64,000 nucleotides of DNA from Proteobacteria bacterium UBA981 (GTDB lineage Bacteria > Pseudomonadota > Gammaproteobacteria > Ga0077536): NCBI GenBank assembly GCA_002292285.1, contig DBBP01000021.1:62001-126000 (forward strand), read 5' to 3'. Position numbers and translations under genes: made by a program. Positions 8,593 through 18,309 of this stretch are shown piece by piece. Each line of letters begins with the position of its first letter. Within the stretch, counting starts at the first letter, position 1. Below the pieces are notes generated by a model that searched no databases, had not been told where the DNA came from, and saw only the letters and a program-made list of their open reading frames with translations.

Positions 8593-10242
8593 CTAGGAGA
8601 GGGTGACGCCGTCGTAGTCTTTTTCGGTGACCTGTTTCAGGGTGCGCAAATATTTAGGCCCGCCGCCGGTGTAGATGTTGTAACGGGTTTTGCCGTATTC
8701 GTGGCCTTCGATGTTGGAGTTGTAGCCTGTGATCCAGCTCTTGGCCTTGCGCATGAGCAGGCCCTGGTACATTTCCTTCACGTGTTCGAGCCAGACTTGT
8801 TCGGCGTCTTCATTGGCATTAAAGCGACTTAGCTTGTTGGCCCACATGTATTCCAGTAACTCGGTTGTCCAATTAACTGCGAGCTCCGCGCCGCGCGGGA
8901 AATTGGTGGCTGCAGTCTGCGGCCCTGCCAACATGGCGAAGTTGGGCATGTCGTTAATCATCACGCCGAGGTAGGTAATCGGACCGGCGGCCCATTTATC
9001 ACGAAGTTTGCGACCGCCCAATCCGCGGATGTCGATACGATCAAATGCACCGGTGAACGAATCAAAGCCCGTCGCATAAATAATCACGTCGAATTCGAAT
9101 TCTCGATCAGACGTTTTCAGCCCGGTCGGGGTAATGCACTGAATAGGTGTTTCGGCTGAATCCACCAACTCAACGTTGTCGCGGTTGTAAGTCTCGAAGT
9201 AGTTCGTCTCCAATGGCACGCGCTGAATTCCGAAGCCGTGATCTGTAGGAATCAGTTTCTCTGCGACCACCGGATCGTTTACGCGCTGGCGAATGCGATT
9301 CGCAACATAGGCCGAAAAATCTTCGTTGGCTTCTTCATCGGTAAATATCTCGACGAAATTTCTCAGCCAAATCGCGAACCCGGAACTGGCGTACAGGCGG
9401 TCCCACAACTCCAGACGCTCTTCTGGCGTCACATCGTGGTAGCCACGTCGATCCGGTTCATGCTCGAAGCCGCCCGGTGTGCGGTCACAAGTTGCGAAGA
9501 TCTCGTCATAACGGGCGCGAATAGAGGCCATCTCCTCTTCTGATATCGGTCCGTTATTCAGCGGAGCCGCCCAATTGGGGCGCCGCTGAAAGACGGTTAA
9601 ATCACTCGCAATTTTGGCGATCTCGGGAATGAATTGAATCGCTGTAGCACCAGTGCCAATCACCGCAACGCGTTTACCGGTGAGGTCAAAAGGCTCATGC
9701 GGCCAATAGAACGGATGAAACGCCGTCCCTTTGAAACTATCCATGCCCTCGAACTTCGGCAGGGTCGGTGTCGACAGGATGCCGACCGCGGTAATCACAA
9801 AATGAGTGGTCAGCTCGCGACCATCTTCCAGACTCACGGTCCACGTGTCGGTGTTCTCGTTAAACACCATGGCACTCACGCGGCACCCAAACTGCATGTA
9901 CTCGCGGAGTCCGAACTTCTCTGTCACGTAGTTGAGGTAGCGCAACGTTTCCGGTTGCGGGGAATACTGTTCACTCCAATGCCATTCGTCGAGCAATTCT
10001 TTTGAAAACGAATAGCCGTAGGTAAAGCTTTCCGAATCGAAACGCGCGCCCGGATAGCGGTTGTTGTACCAGGTACCACCGAGATCGCCATTCGCCTCCA
10101 GCACCGTCGCTTTCACACCGAGGTCGGCCAAGCGTTTGATCTGGTAGATCCCCGCGACGCCGGCGCCGATAACAATGACCTCGTAATCACGCGAAGCTGC
10201 CACGGTGTTCTCGGTAACGGCCTGTGCTGTCTGTCCACTCAT
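8593..10242 (-). CDS. Flavin-containing Baeyer-Villiger monooxygenase
   Basis: About 549 residues. FAD-binding GAGVAG (26-31), the Baeyer-Villiger fingerprint FKGTAFHPFYWP (170-181, matching FxGxxxHxxxWP) and the NADPH-binding GTGATA (196-201) occur in the expected order. Such type I enzymes insert an oxygen next to a ketone to give esters or lactones (cyclohexanone-, steroid- or phenylacetone-monooxygenase-like). The substrate is unknown. An ATG at 10242 (MSGQ) is preferred; the frame continues upstream to a GTG at 10269. Neighbouring amidohydrolase, LLM oxygenase and CoA-transferase genes fit a role in degradation of cyclic compounds. Confidence 0.92.
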   Translation of the reverse strand: MSGQTAQAVTENTVAASRDYEVIVIGAGVAGIYQIKRLADLGVKATVLEANGDLGGTWYNNRYPGARFDSESFTYGYSFSKELLDEWHWSEQYSPQPETLRYLNYVTEKFGLREYMQFGCRVSAMVFNENTDTWTVSLEDGRELTTHFVITAVGILSTPTLPKFEGMDSFKGTAFHPFYWPHEPFDLTGKRVAVIGTGATAIQFIPEIAKIASDLTVFQRRPNWAAPLNNGPISEEEMASIRARYDEIFATCDRTPGGFEHEPDRRGYHDVTPEERLELWDRLYASSGFAIWLRNFVEIFTDEEANEDFSAYVANRIRQRVNDPVVAEKLIPTDHGFGIQRVPLETNYFETYNRDNVELVDSAETPIQCITPTGLKTSDREFEFDVIIYATGFDSFTGAFDRIDIRGLGGRKLRDKWAAGPITYLGVMINDMPNFAMLAGPQTAATNFPRGAELAVNWTTELLEYMWANKLSRFNANEDAEQVWLEHVKEMYQGLLMRKAKSWITGYNSNIEGHEYGKTRYNIYTGGGPKYLRTLKQVTEKDYDGVTLS

Positions 10243-10814
10243 ACTATTTCTCTGCTGTGGGCGCGCCACGCGCCGCCTAAAACCGCTGTGATTCTACAAA
10301 ACATTTCACCCGGCCAGTGGTAAATGTTGCCTTAGGCTTGCGACTCGGGGCCGGAGCTCTCCGCACTCAAGGCGTAGCATCGACAATCCTAATCGCAGGA
10401 GCAGCGCAGGCAGTCCGAGGGTAACCAGGCAGCAACGGCCTGGTCGAACCTCGCTAAACCTCGAGTCGGCTCCGCGTAGCGGATTCCCGCGGCGGCGAAC
10501 TTGCACCGACCCGCGATCTGTCCTGCCAAGATTTTTCACATGCAGGAAAATATCCTAACCTATTGAAATATATAAATAATACATCCCATTTGGCCACACT
10601 ACCGCGGGCGGCTGTCAATTCGATTGACAACACACCGCAAAGCGCTTTATCAGGAATTACATAACCATTTGATTTTATTAAATAAATATAGCCCGAACAT
10701 TGCGCTAATTGATGATTCAGAACGATCCTAAAATCCGATTGGTGGTAGATGCGGGGTCACGCAGTTAAAGCGTTAACCGCAAACTGGGCTACTGCCCACT
10801 AGGAGTCGAGAATA
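10243..10814. other. Long intergenic region with AT-rich stretch
   Basis: About 570 bases between the BVMO start and the PEP-CTERM gene. The right half (about 10540-10700) is clearly more AT-rich than the surroundings and contains the dyad at 10613. The left half is GC-rich and shows no convincing gene on either strand. Confidence 0.5.
10613..10629. promoter_or_regulatory. Perfect dyad TGTCAAT-TCG-ATTGACA, possible operator
   Basis: Two perfect 7-base arms around a 3-base centre. The right arm contains TTGACA, which could serve as a -35 hexamer, although no good -10 box follows at 16-18 bases. It lies about 185 bases upstream of the PEP-CTERM reading frame. Confidence 0.35.
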
Positions 10815-11381
10815 ATGCACAACGTTTCTGTCCTTGCCGCCACGTTATTGGCGTCGATTGTGGCCGCAGCACCAGGCCATGCTGTGTTAGTGAATTTCTC
10901 TGTGACAGGCTCCATATCGACGACCTGAGCCGCGGGAACCCGTACGGGGCAGCGCCAGGGTGGCATGGTCACCGCCACCGCCATGTTTGATGATGCTCTC
11001 ACTGAAGCCAGCGACGGCAGCGCTGTTGAGTTTGGTACGACCGGCAATGCATCAACCGGTATGTTGATGATTAATATTGGCCGCCTGGAATTCACTCAGG
11101 TAATGGACACACGCCTTGCCGCTCCCGGAGCGCGTATTGTGCTTATGGATGGTAGCTTTTCCGGCATTGACTTCATGGCATCGCCGGGAACAAATGGCGC
11201 GCCGGCGAACCTGAGCTCGGACGGTGAAGAATTTGAGGGTTCCAACGATCTGTTTGGCGAATGGGATTTGAGTTCCGTCAGCATCACGCCAAAACAAGCC
11301 GCGGTGAATACGCCCGAGCCAGGAACTCAGCTACTCGCCGGATTGAGTTTGACTGGCGCCGCACGCGGACGCCGCAAATAA
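10815..11381 (+). pseudogene. PEP-CTERM sorting-domain protein interrupted by in-frame TGA
   Basis: An ATG at 10815, preceded by AGGAG, opens a frame with a good signal peptide (about residues 1-23, ending GHA) followed by VNFSVTGSIST. A TGA at 10926-10928 stops it after 37 codons. The same frame then runs on without a stop to 11381 and ends in TPEPGTQLLAGLS plus a basic tail GRRK, which is the PEP-CTERM exosortase sorting signal (motif, hydrophobic stretch, basic end). Signal peptide and sorting signal therefore sit on either side of the stop in one frame. The simplest reading is a nonsense mutation (or a sequencing error) in a surface-protein gene. A terminator follows at 11421. Confidence 0.7.
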
Positions 11382-11420
11382 CAACCACTTCTGTTCTCCG
11401 CTTTGCGCGGGCAAGAGAGA

Positions 11421-11446
11421 AAAAGGACTTTCGGGTCCTTTTTTTT
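11421..11446 (+). terminator. Rho-independent terminator after the PEP-CTERM gene
   Basis: AAAAGGAC, loop TTTCGG, GTCCTTTT, followed by a run of T to 11446. Forty bases downstream of the TAA at 11381, in the right orientation. Confidence 0.8.
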
Positions 11447-11646
11447 CGCGGACTGCAGGCGTGTTCGAAACCTGTTGGAATCAAAGGTCGTTAGGAGGTG
11501 AAAGGGAACCCAGGGTGTAGCAGACCTATCGTCAGAAGCCCGCCCGCACACCGTCAAGGCATCGGTCAGGCTTCCCCCAACTGCAGTCCGAGACTGTAGA
11601 CAGCCAATGTGGCCCACGCCACGTCCCGCCGGGTTCGCACGCACGC

Positions 11647-13995
11647 CTATGGCGATGTTGGTAGTGCGTCTTTGCCTGATCGCTCAGCAGGCTCATCGCC
11701 GGCACCCTCAATCTTCAGCAGGAGAGATGGCAGCAATAAAAACACCGCTATCAATGCCACGCCGATGACCACAGCGGTGAGCAAACCCATGTCGGAATTC
11801 AGACTGAAACTCGACGTCGCCAGAGTCAGAAACCCGATCACCAAGGTGCTGGTGGTAATCACTAGCGCAGTCCCAACGGTGCGAAAGGCATAGCGAATTG
11901 CATCCTGTGGTGTCAGGCCCTGCTCTCGCCGCGCGCGTAAATACTTCGACAAAAAGTGCACCGTGTTGTCGACCACGATGCCGAACGACATGCCCGTCAC
12001 AACAGACAGGGTCATGCCCACTTCACCGACGAATATGCCCCATAGACCGAATCCGACCGCAGCCGGAACGAGGTTCGGGATTAAACTCACCATGCCGATT
12101 TTAAATGAGCGTAGTGCCACCACCAGGATGACCGAAATCGCCGCCAGGGCGGCTGACGTGCCGAGCAACATGGTGCGGCTGTTTCTTTGCCCAATGTTTG
12201 AGAAGGTCAGATTCGGGCTACCGCTAATGACTTTCGTGATCGATGGCGCGTTCTCTTTCGCCCAGGCGTGAATGCTTTTATCCAGATCAAGAGAAGCCTG
12301 ACTCGACAAAATACCGGTGGTGTGCGCGAGCTTAGTCGCAGATTTATCAACGTTGATCTGATTGTTAACGTCGAGACCGTAAGGCAGCGACATTTCGTAA
12401 AGCAGCAGATACTGAGCTGCCAATTCGCGATTGTCCGGCAGTGCGTAATGCGCTTCGTCATCGCCGTGCATACTCATGTTCAGCCGTTTCATGACGGTCG
12501 GAAAGCGGTCGACATGAATCGTACCGGGCTGAGATTCCATCCACTCGGATAGCCGCTCTACATCACGCAGAAAAGCCGGATTACTGATGCCGCCAGGCTC
12601 ACCGGATTCCAACGAATAATCGTTAACGTAGACGCCCGTCATGTTGTCGACCATAAAATCAGTGGCCGCACGGAATGCGATCGACTTCTCGAAGTAGTGC
12701 ACAAAGACATCGTTGATTTCGTTGCGCGGTATGTTCGCGATCAGCACGCCAAAAACGATGAGTGTCGACCACAGCAGGGCGCGGTTTTTAGCAATCACAA
12801 AATCGGCCAGCTTGGCCATTATCTTGCCATCTTTTGCGTGCTCATCGGCTGGCATGCGGCGCGTGGGCAGTAAACTCATCACGGCCGGAAGAAACGTCAC
12901 GGTCAGCACGAACGAGAACAACACGCCCATGCACACGATGTTGCCGAGATATTGAAACGGCGGCACGACGCTGAAGTTCATGCTCGTGAAACCGATCGCG
13001 GTTGTCGCGCTGGCGAGGAATACCGGTTGCAGGTTAATGCGAATACTTTCGTCCATCGCCTCTGCCCTGGTTTCCCCTTTGCGCAGCCCGTGCACGAAAC
13101 TAACCAACACATGCACGCAATTGGCGATAGCAACCGTCAGGATAATGATCGGTGCCGAAGCGGACATACTGGTCATCGGGAAACCGATGTGGCCGGACGC
13201 CCCCATCGCCGCAAGCACAGAACCAATGATGATCATCATCGTGACCAGGGTACCTGCGATGCCGCCGACAAGGATTGCCACGACCACCATCATGAGACCG
13301 AAGCTGATTGGCACCAGGGTTGTGAAATCAATAGCGGCGCTTTCCGAGAACGTGTTGTTCATCATCACGACGCCAGATAAATAGATATCGAGATCGGGGT
13401 ATTGCTTCTTGATATCGGCTGCGATTTGCCTGGAGTGCGCGACCACCGGCGGCTCGGCTTCGCTGCGCCCCTCCGCTGGCATTGAGAACGTGATGTTGAC
13501 CCCGGTCACGTGCCCTTGCTTGGAGATCAATCGATTGATTAGGGCAGGCTCAGCGAATACGGCTTTTCTAACTGCCGCGAGATCTTCAGCGGAATAAGCA
13601 GACGCGTTCTTGACCATGTCACGTACGACGAGGTCGTCTTCCTCGGCAGTGGTGTACTGGAAGTTGGTGATCGAATCGACCCGTCGCGAGAATGGCACCT
13701 GCCAGGCCTGCTCGGTCAGTTGTTCAATCGCGGACAGGGTGCGTGCGGTAAATACGTCGCCGTCCTTAGGTGCGACGACAAAAATGACGTTATGACTCTC
13801 GTTATAGGTCGCTTCGATGGCCTCCAGATTCAGGAGTTCGGGGTTATCCTCACTGAAAAAAACCCGATAGCTTGAATCGAAATAGAGCTTCGACAAACCG
13901 GTCGCGGGCACCACGACGAGCAAAATGCTGAATGCAATCACAATCCATGGATTGCGCACAATCCAGGCTGCATAAGCGGCTTCGAACTTCTTCAT
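11647..13995 (-). CDS. RND superfamily exporter (MMPL type)
   Basis: 782 residues with the two-fold RND plan: a membrane helix near 14-36, a large periplasmic loop (about 40-225), five to six helices (about 230-350), one near 400, a second periplasmic loop (about 430-600) and a final bundle (about 610-770). The lipid-exporter branch (MMPL/HAE2-3) is favoured over multidrug AcrB-type pumps by the length and the lack of an adjacent membrane-fusion protein gene. Cargo is unknown. A second, divergent paralogue lies at 36725-39166. ATG at 13995. Confidence 0.88.
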   Translation of the reverse strand: MKKFEAAYAAWIVRNPWIVIAFSILLVVVPATGLSKLYFDSSYRVFFSEDNPELLNLEAIEATYNESHNVIFVVAPKDGDVFTARTLSAIEQLTEQAWQVPFSRRVDSITNFQYTTAEEDDLVVRDMVKNASAYSAEDLAAVRKAVFAEPALINRLISKQGHVTGVNITFSMPAEGRSEAEPPVVAHSRQIAADIKKQYPDLDIYLSGVVMMNNTFSESAAIDFTTLVPISFGLMMVVVAILVGGIAGTLVTMMIIIGSVLAAMGASGHIGFPMTSMSASAPIIILTVAIANCVHVLVSFVHGLRKGETRAEAMDESIRINLQPVFLASATTAIGFTSMNFSVVPPFQYLGNIVCMGVLFSFVLTVTFLPAVMSLLPTRRMPADEHAKDGKIMAKLADFVIAKNRALLWSTLIVFGVLIANIPRNEINDVFVHYFEKSIAFRAATDFMVDNMTGVYVNDYSLESGEPGGISNPAFLRDVERLSEWMESQPGTIHVDRFPTVMKRLNMSMHGDDEAHYALPDNRELAAQYLLLYEMSLPYGLDVNNQINVDKSATKLAHTTGILSSQASLDLDKSIHAWAKENAPSITKVISGSPNLTFSNIGQRNSRTMLLGTSAALAAISVILVVALRSFKIGMVSLIPNLVPAAVGFGLWGIFVGEVGMTLSVVTGMSFGIVVDNTVHFLSKYLRARREQGLTPQDAIRYAFRTVGTALVITTSTLVIGFLTLATSSFSLNSDMGLLTAVVIGVALIAVFLLLPSLLLKIEGAGDEPAERSGKDALPTSP

Positions 13996-14178
13996 CGGTA
14001 CTTATCCTGACGTACATCACGGATGCACAGGTCGGGCTACGTCGCTAGCCGCCAGTTGTTAGCGATAATAACCCACAATTCGCGTGCGTGGCGTTTGTGC
14101 GGGAGATTGGACGATGAGCGATACTGCGCGCAATGACGTTCCTACACGATATACCGCTAACGAGGCCCCCAAAGCGCG

Positions 14179-14913
14179 ATGACCGAAACGCAACAAGCAA
14201 TTCAATGCGATACACACGGTAGCAATGCCGGCGCTTATATCTGTCAGCATCTGAGCTCGGGGAAGAGACGCGGATTCCATTCTGGTCTCGACCCGCAACA
14301 GCCTTATGCGCTGTGCCCGGATGCCTGGTGCGACGATTGCGATGCAGCACTCGTCGCCGCTGGAAGCTGGACTGAGGCCGCAAGCGCGCAAGCCGGCATA
14401 ACGCTGGTTTGCGCTGAGTGTTATCTGGATATCCGAACCGCGAACTGGATAGAAGACAGCGAAGCATTTGAAGCGCTGGGCGTTGAATACACACGTGCGC
14501 TTGGCACCAGCCAGGACGCACTTTGGCGCACCTATGGCATCGAAAGACTGGAGCGATGGGATTGGAGCCTCGAGACCGCGCAGCTGGTTTTTTCGCACGG
14601 CGAGGAAGCGAAAGTGATCGCCGATATCGAATTCGTCGGTAGCTACTCAACGCAAAGCGCGACCTGGATGTGGGCCTGGGGCAATAGCGCGTTCCCGGAT
14701 ACCACCCGGCAAGCGCTCACCGTTGTGCGGGATTTCGGACAGACGCGAAGTTTCATGAAGCTCGCGACCGGCTACTGGCACGCCGATGAAAACGACGGCC
14801 CACTCATGACCGCCTTTGCAGCCCATCTTTTGGGTGGCGTCGGCGGATACAGAACGCCCAACAACAATGGCTACACCTATATGATTATCCTCGACGCACG
14901 CTGGGCGACTTAA
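14179..14913 (+). CDS. DUF6882-like protein with N-terminal cysteine/histidine cluster
   Basis: 244 residues. The N-terminal 80 residues contain paired ligands (C10/H12, C22/H24, C44, C49, C52 and C75/C78) that could bind one or two zinc ions. The C-terminal part, with WDWSLETAQLVFSHG, GSYS and WMWAWGNSAFP, resembles the DUF6882 domain. No signal peptide, so probably cytoplasmic. Function unknown. Divergent from the RND gene and upstream of the amidohydrolase. Confidence 0.7.
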   Translation: MTETQQAIQCDTHGSNAGAYICQHLSSGKRRGFHSGLDPQQPYALCPDAWCDDCDAALVAAGSWTEAASAQAGITLVCAECYLDIRTANWIEDSEAFEALGVEYTRALGTSQDALWRTYGIERLERWDWSLETAQLVFSHGEEAKVIADIEFVGSYSTQSATWMWAWGNSAFPDTTRQALTVVRDFGQTRSFMKLATGYWHADENDGPLMTAFAAHLLGGVGGYRTPNNNGYTYMIILDARWAT

Positions 14914-15030
14914 GTTACTGTCGTGCAGAAGGACAGGAACGGACGAGGTATTGTCGTTCGTACAAAATAAGTTCAGCCGCGCGGCCGCTGAAATTGCATA
15001 GCCACGTTGTGGCGCCCAGGAGCAAAAGTC

Positions 15031-16188
15031 ATGAACAGCCTCACCGCCGATCACGTTCTTACCGTCGACGCCGACGGCCATATCCTCGAACCGCGCGACA
15101 CCTGGATTAATTATCTTACGCCGCAATACCGCGAGCGCGCGATTCGTATCGACTACGACGCCGATGGCCGCGAAATGCTCCTCATTGACGGCAAGTCGCT
15201 CGCTGCAATACACGGCCGGCTTGCTTCGTTAGGTGGTATCGAAATGGATCCAACCAGCCTGCTGGAGACCAATCGATATCCGTATGAGTACGGCTGCCCT
15301 CCTGGTGCCTATGATCCGAAAGCGCGCATCGAGGTGCTCGACGAAGAAGGTATCGACATCGTAATGCTCTATCCAACCATCGGCATATGCTGGGAAGGGC
15401 ATACCAGTGACCCCTTGCTCGCGCATGCCTATACCGAGGCCTACAATCGCTGGCTGGTCGATTTTTGCAGTCACGATCCGAAGCGCCTGGTGCCGATTGC
15501 GCATATCAATCTGCTTGACGTTGATCTGGCTGTGCAGGAAATGAAACGTGCGCATGCGGCTGGCTGTCGCGGCATCTATATCTCGCCAGACATGTACGCG
15601 CGTGGGCACAAACGCTTCGATGATCCGTCGCTCGATCCGTTCTGGGCGACGGCACAGGAGCTTGACCTGCCAGTCGCCTTTCACGTCGTCGTGCGGGACC
15701 AGCCGACGACCAGCTATGCCGACCCGCTCGACACCGACGGCGCACGGTTCGGATTGTTCAATTTTGCGTTTCTTGCGATCGACGTCATGGCGGGATTCAC
15801 CGAGCTGCTGACTACCGGCGTGCTCGAACGATTTCCCCGTCTAAAGATTTCGGTATTAGAAGCAGGTGCCAACTGGATCTCTGCCTGGCTCGATCGCCTC
15901 GACCACAAATTTGAGGTCATGCACGCATCGACAATTCTGACCATGAAGCCAAGCGAATATTTTAAGCGGCAGTGTTTGGTTTCGGCCGACCCCGACGAAT
16001 CCATCACTGCCGACGTCGTGCGGCATCTTGGCGCAGACTATTTCATTTGGGCCTCGGATTATCCGCACATCGATGCCTCAATGGGTGTGGTCAAAGAAAT
16101 GCGAGAGCGCCTCGCTGTGCTCCCGATGCCGGATCAACGCAAGGTTCTTGGCGAGAATGCGGCCCGGTTTTATGGACTCAGTGCTTAG
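15031..16188 (+). CDS. Amidohydrolase-2 family protein (ACMSD-like)
   Basis: 385 residues. ATG at 15031 has AGGAG eight bases upstream; an in-frame TTG at 15007 is a poor alternative. Metal-site segments of the amidohydrolase-2 barrel are visible: VDADGHILEP (H17), IAHIN (H158), AFHVV (H218) and ASDYPHID (D343). Relatives include ACMSD and gamma-resorcylate decarboxylases, which cleave C-C bonds, and hydrolases. It may decarboxylate or hydrolyse a ring-derived acid; the substrate is not evident. Converges on the NtaA-like gene. Confidence 0.85.
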   Translation: MNSLTADHVLTVDADGHILEPRDTWINYLTPQYRERAIRIDYDADGREMLLIDGKSLAAIHGRLASLGGIEMDPTSLLETNRYPYEYGCPPGAYDPKARIEVLDEEGIDIVMLYPTIGICWEGHTSDPLLAHAYTEAYNRWLVDFCSHDPKRLVPIAHINLLDVDLAVQEMKRAHAAGCRGIYISPDMYARGHKRFDDPSLDPFWATAQELDLPVAFHVVVRDQPTTSYADPLDTDGARFGLFNFAFLAIDVMAGFTELLTTGVLERFPRLKISVLEAGANWISAWLDRLDHKFEVMHASTILTMKPSEYFKRQCLVSADPDESITADVVRHLGADYFIWASDYPHIDASMGVVKEMRERLAVLPMPDQRKVLGENAARFYGLSA

Positions 16189-16219
16189 GGTCTAAGCGGG
16201 GCGTTTCCAATGCGCCTAC

Positions 16220-16239
16220 CGCGGCTGAGCGTAGCCGCG
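16220..16239. terminator. GC-rich hairpin between convergent genes
   Basis: CGCGGCT, six-base loop, AGCCGCG. No T-run follows, so a terminator role is only suggested by its place between convergent stops (16188 and 16320). Confidence 0.35.
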
Positions 16240-16319
16240 TGGACCGGAAAGTGGGCAACGCTACGCGCCTTGCTTTCCTGCACGCTGGCTCACTTACGCA
16301 ACGGTTCCCTAGATCGGCA

Positions 16320-17690
16320 CTACCATTCGCGCCGACACTCCGCAGCCGGATGCGGCGCGCCGAGGCGGGGGCCAATGTGCGGGAACAGTTTTTCCCGCAA
16401 GGTTCCTTCCGCGTATTCGCTCTGCATGCGTCCGCGTTGCTGCAGGACCGGCACTACCCCGTCGATGAAATCCTCGAACGATCCGGGCATGACGGCGTAC
16501 GACATGTTGAAACCGTCAACGCCTGCAGCAATAAATTCTTCGAGCTGGTCGGCGATTTGTTCAGGCGCTCCGACCAGCACTGGACCTGCGCCGCCAATTC
16601 CAACATAGCTGGCGATGTCGCGTACCGTCCATTCTCGATCCGGATCAGCATCAGTGAAGCTGTGCAAAAAAGTGCGCACTGCGTTGGTCTTGATGTATTC
16701 CACCGGCTCGTCGGGATCGAGGCCGCTGAGGTCGATGCCGCTCCAGCCCCCCATTAATGCCAACGCGCCCTCATAGCTAACCTGTTCCAGGTAATCGTCG
16801 TATTTCGCCTGCGCCTCAGCTTCAGTGCCACCGGTGATCGCTTTGATATACGCGAAACCCAAGATGTCTTGCGGATCGCGACCGCGCTTACGCATTTTGT
16901 CGCGGACTGCTTTCATGTAGGCACCGTCGATTTCCGGTTTTGAGCCGATCACGAAAACGCATTCGCCGTGCCTGGCGGCGAAATCCGTGCCGCGATCTGA
17001 CGCACCCGCCTGGAATAGCACGGGCGTTCTCTGTGGCGAGGGCTCGCTGAGATGACAACCGTCGACCTTATAGTGCTTACCCTCGTGGAAGATATTGCGC
17101 ACGCGCGCCGGATCCGTATAGATGCCTCGTTCGCGGTCCATGAGCACGGCGTTTTCTGCCCAGCTATCTTCCCAAAGCTTGTACAGGACCTCGCAATACT
17201 CATCGGCCATCTCGTAGCGCATGTCGTGCTCGGGCAAGCCATCGAGGCCGTAACATCGACCGGTGCTTTCAAGATAAGAGGTTACGATATTCCAACCAAT
17301 ACGGCCTTTGGTCAGATGATCAAGCGTGCTAATCAAACGCGCAAACGTAAACGGATGGTTCTGCATAATTGAACTGGTGAAACCGAAGCCCAGATGCTCA
17401 GTGGCTGCAGCCATTGCAGGAATCAACAGCATCGGGTCGTTGACCGGAAACTGTGCTGCCTCGGCAACCGATGCGTCACGGCTGCCTCCATAAACATCGT
17501 AGGTGCCCACCACATCAGCAAGAAAAATGCCGTCGAATTTACCGCGCTCGATGAGCTTGGCGAACTTCACCCAATGGTCGAGGTTCTTGTAGTCGACCAT
17601 GTGGTCGTCGTCGCGAACCCATAGGCCCGGAGACTGATGCACGATGCAGTTCATATCGAATGCATTGAAGTACATGCGCTTACGCGTCAT
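16320..17690 (-). CDS. LLM-class flavin monooxygenase, NtaA/SnaA/DszA subfamily
   Basis: 456 residues. FDGIFLADVVGTYDVYGG (53-69) and GRIGWNIVTSY (129-139) are hallmarks of the nitrilotriacetate/DszA/DmoA branch of bacterial-luciferase-like FMNH2-dependent monooxygenases. These need a separate flavin reductase, which is not seen in the window. Known substrates include aminopolycarboxylates, dibenzothiophene sulfone and dimethylsulfide. It is followed on the same strand by a cupin and precedes it in transcription order reversed, so the three minus-strand genes 18765-16320 probably form one unit (SnoaL, cupin, monooxygenase). Confidence 0.9.
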   Translation of the reverse strand: MTRKRMYFNAFDMNCIVHQSPGLWVRDDDHMVDYKNLDHWVKFAKLIERGKFDGIFLADVVGTYDVYGGSRDASVAEAAQFPVNDPMLLIPAMAAATEHLGFGFTSSIMQNHPFTFARLISTLDHLTKGRIGWNIVTSYLESTGRCYGLDGLPEHDMRYEMADEYCEVLYKLWEDSWAENAVLMDRERGIYTDPARVRNIFHEGKHYKVDGCHLSEPSPQRTPVLFQAGASDRGTDFAARHGECVFVIGSKPEIDGAYMKAVRDKMRKRGRDPQDILGFAYIKAITGGTEAEAQAKYDDYLEQVSYEGALALMGGWSGIDLSGLDPDEPVEYIKTNAVRTFLHSFTDADPDREWTVRDIASYVGIGGAGPVLVGAPEQIADQLEEFIAAGVDGFNMSYAVMPGSFEDFIDGVVPVLQQRGRMQSEYAEGTLREKLFPHIGPRLGAPHPAAECRREW

Positions 17691-17800
17691 AGCGGTGTTC
17701 CTCGATTAAAAATGATCTTCGTCACGCACCTGCCATGCATATGCCCGACTTGTTGCGCGGCCTGCAGCGGCCGAAGCCGCTGAATAGCGATAGAACCACC

Positions 17801-18268
17801 CTAGTAATCGCGCTCGTCCTTGTGCGTGAATTTCCATGACCGGTCAGCAGAAAAAGTCGCCTTGATGTCGTCGTTCGGAAACTCCGCACTGTCGCCCGGC
17901 ACGCGGTCACCGATTTCAAGATAAATCACATCCTGGTCGGAATCGTTGCGTAATTGATGGGCAATGGTTTCTCCGGCCCTGAATCCGAAACACTCGCCGG
18001 GATTCATAAGTAGCTGCTCGTCGCCGAGCTGCAAGCTCGGATTGCCTTCGAGAATGTAGATGAACTCATCTTGTTCGAGGTGATAGTGCCTTAACGCCGA
18101 CACTGAACCGGGTGCCAGAACAGTCAGGTTGACCCCAAATCCCTGCAAACCGAAAACGTCACCCAGCTTGCGTTTCGTACGCCCGGCCACCTGACCCGCA
18201 AAGATCGCCGGGTAGATCGATTTCCCGAGCTGGCCGGGCACGGACATTGCGGCGATTGGTCTAGCCAT
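17801..18268 (-). CDS. Cupin-domain protein
   Basis: 155 residues. Cupin motif 1 is HYHLEQDEFIYILEG with probable metal ligands H61, H63 and E68; motif 2 has GETIAHQLRN with H104. One small beta-barrel domain. Such proteins can be oxygenases, isomerases or sensors of small molecules. Sits between the SnoaL-like and NtaA-like genes on the same strand, suggesting a shared pathway. Confidence 0.82.
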   Translation of the reverse strand: MARPIAAMSVPGQLGKSIYPAIFAGQVAGRTKRKLGDVFGLQGFGVNLTVLAPGSVSALRHYHLEQDEFIYILEGNPSLQLGDEQLLMNPGECFGFRAGETIAHQLRNDSDQDVIYLEIGDRVPGDSAEFPNDDIKATFSADRSWKFTHKDERDY

Positions 18269-18309
18269 GCTGCATCACCCCTTTCCTCGCTTGCGATATG
18301 GCCTCGCCC

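Noticed and set aside
10624..10652. Sigma-70 promoter with TTGACA
   Set aside because: No acceptable -10 hexamer at the right distance; only the dyad was kept.
10926..10928. Selenocysteine or recoded TGA in the PEP-CTERM gene
   Set aside because: No SECIS-like hairpin noted, the family has no selenocysteine site, and TGA is a normal stop for many genes here.
14045..14650. Minus-strand open frame of 201 codons
   Set aside because: Antisense to the DUF6882-like gene; arginine/serine-rich without domain signals.
15972..16757. Plus-strand open frame of 261 codons
   Set aside because: Overlaps the end of the amidohydrolase and runs antisense into the flavin monooxygenase; shadow of both.
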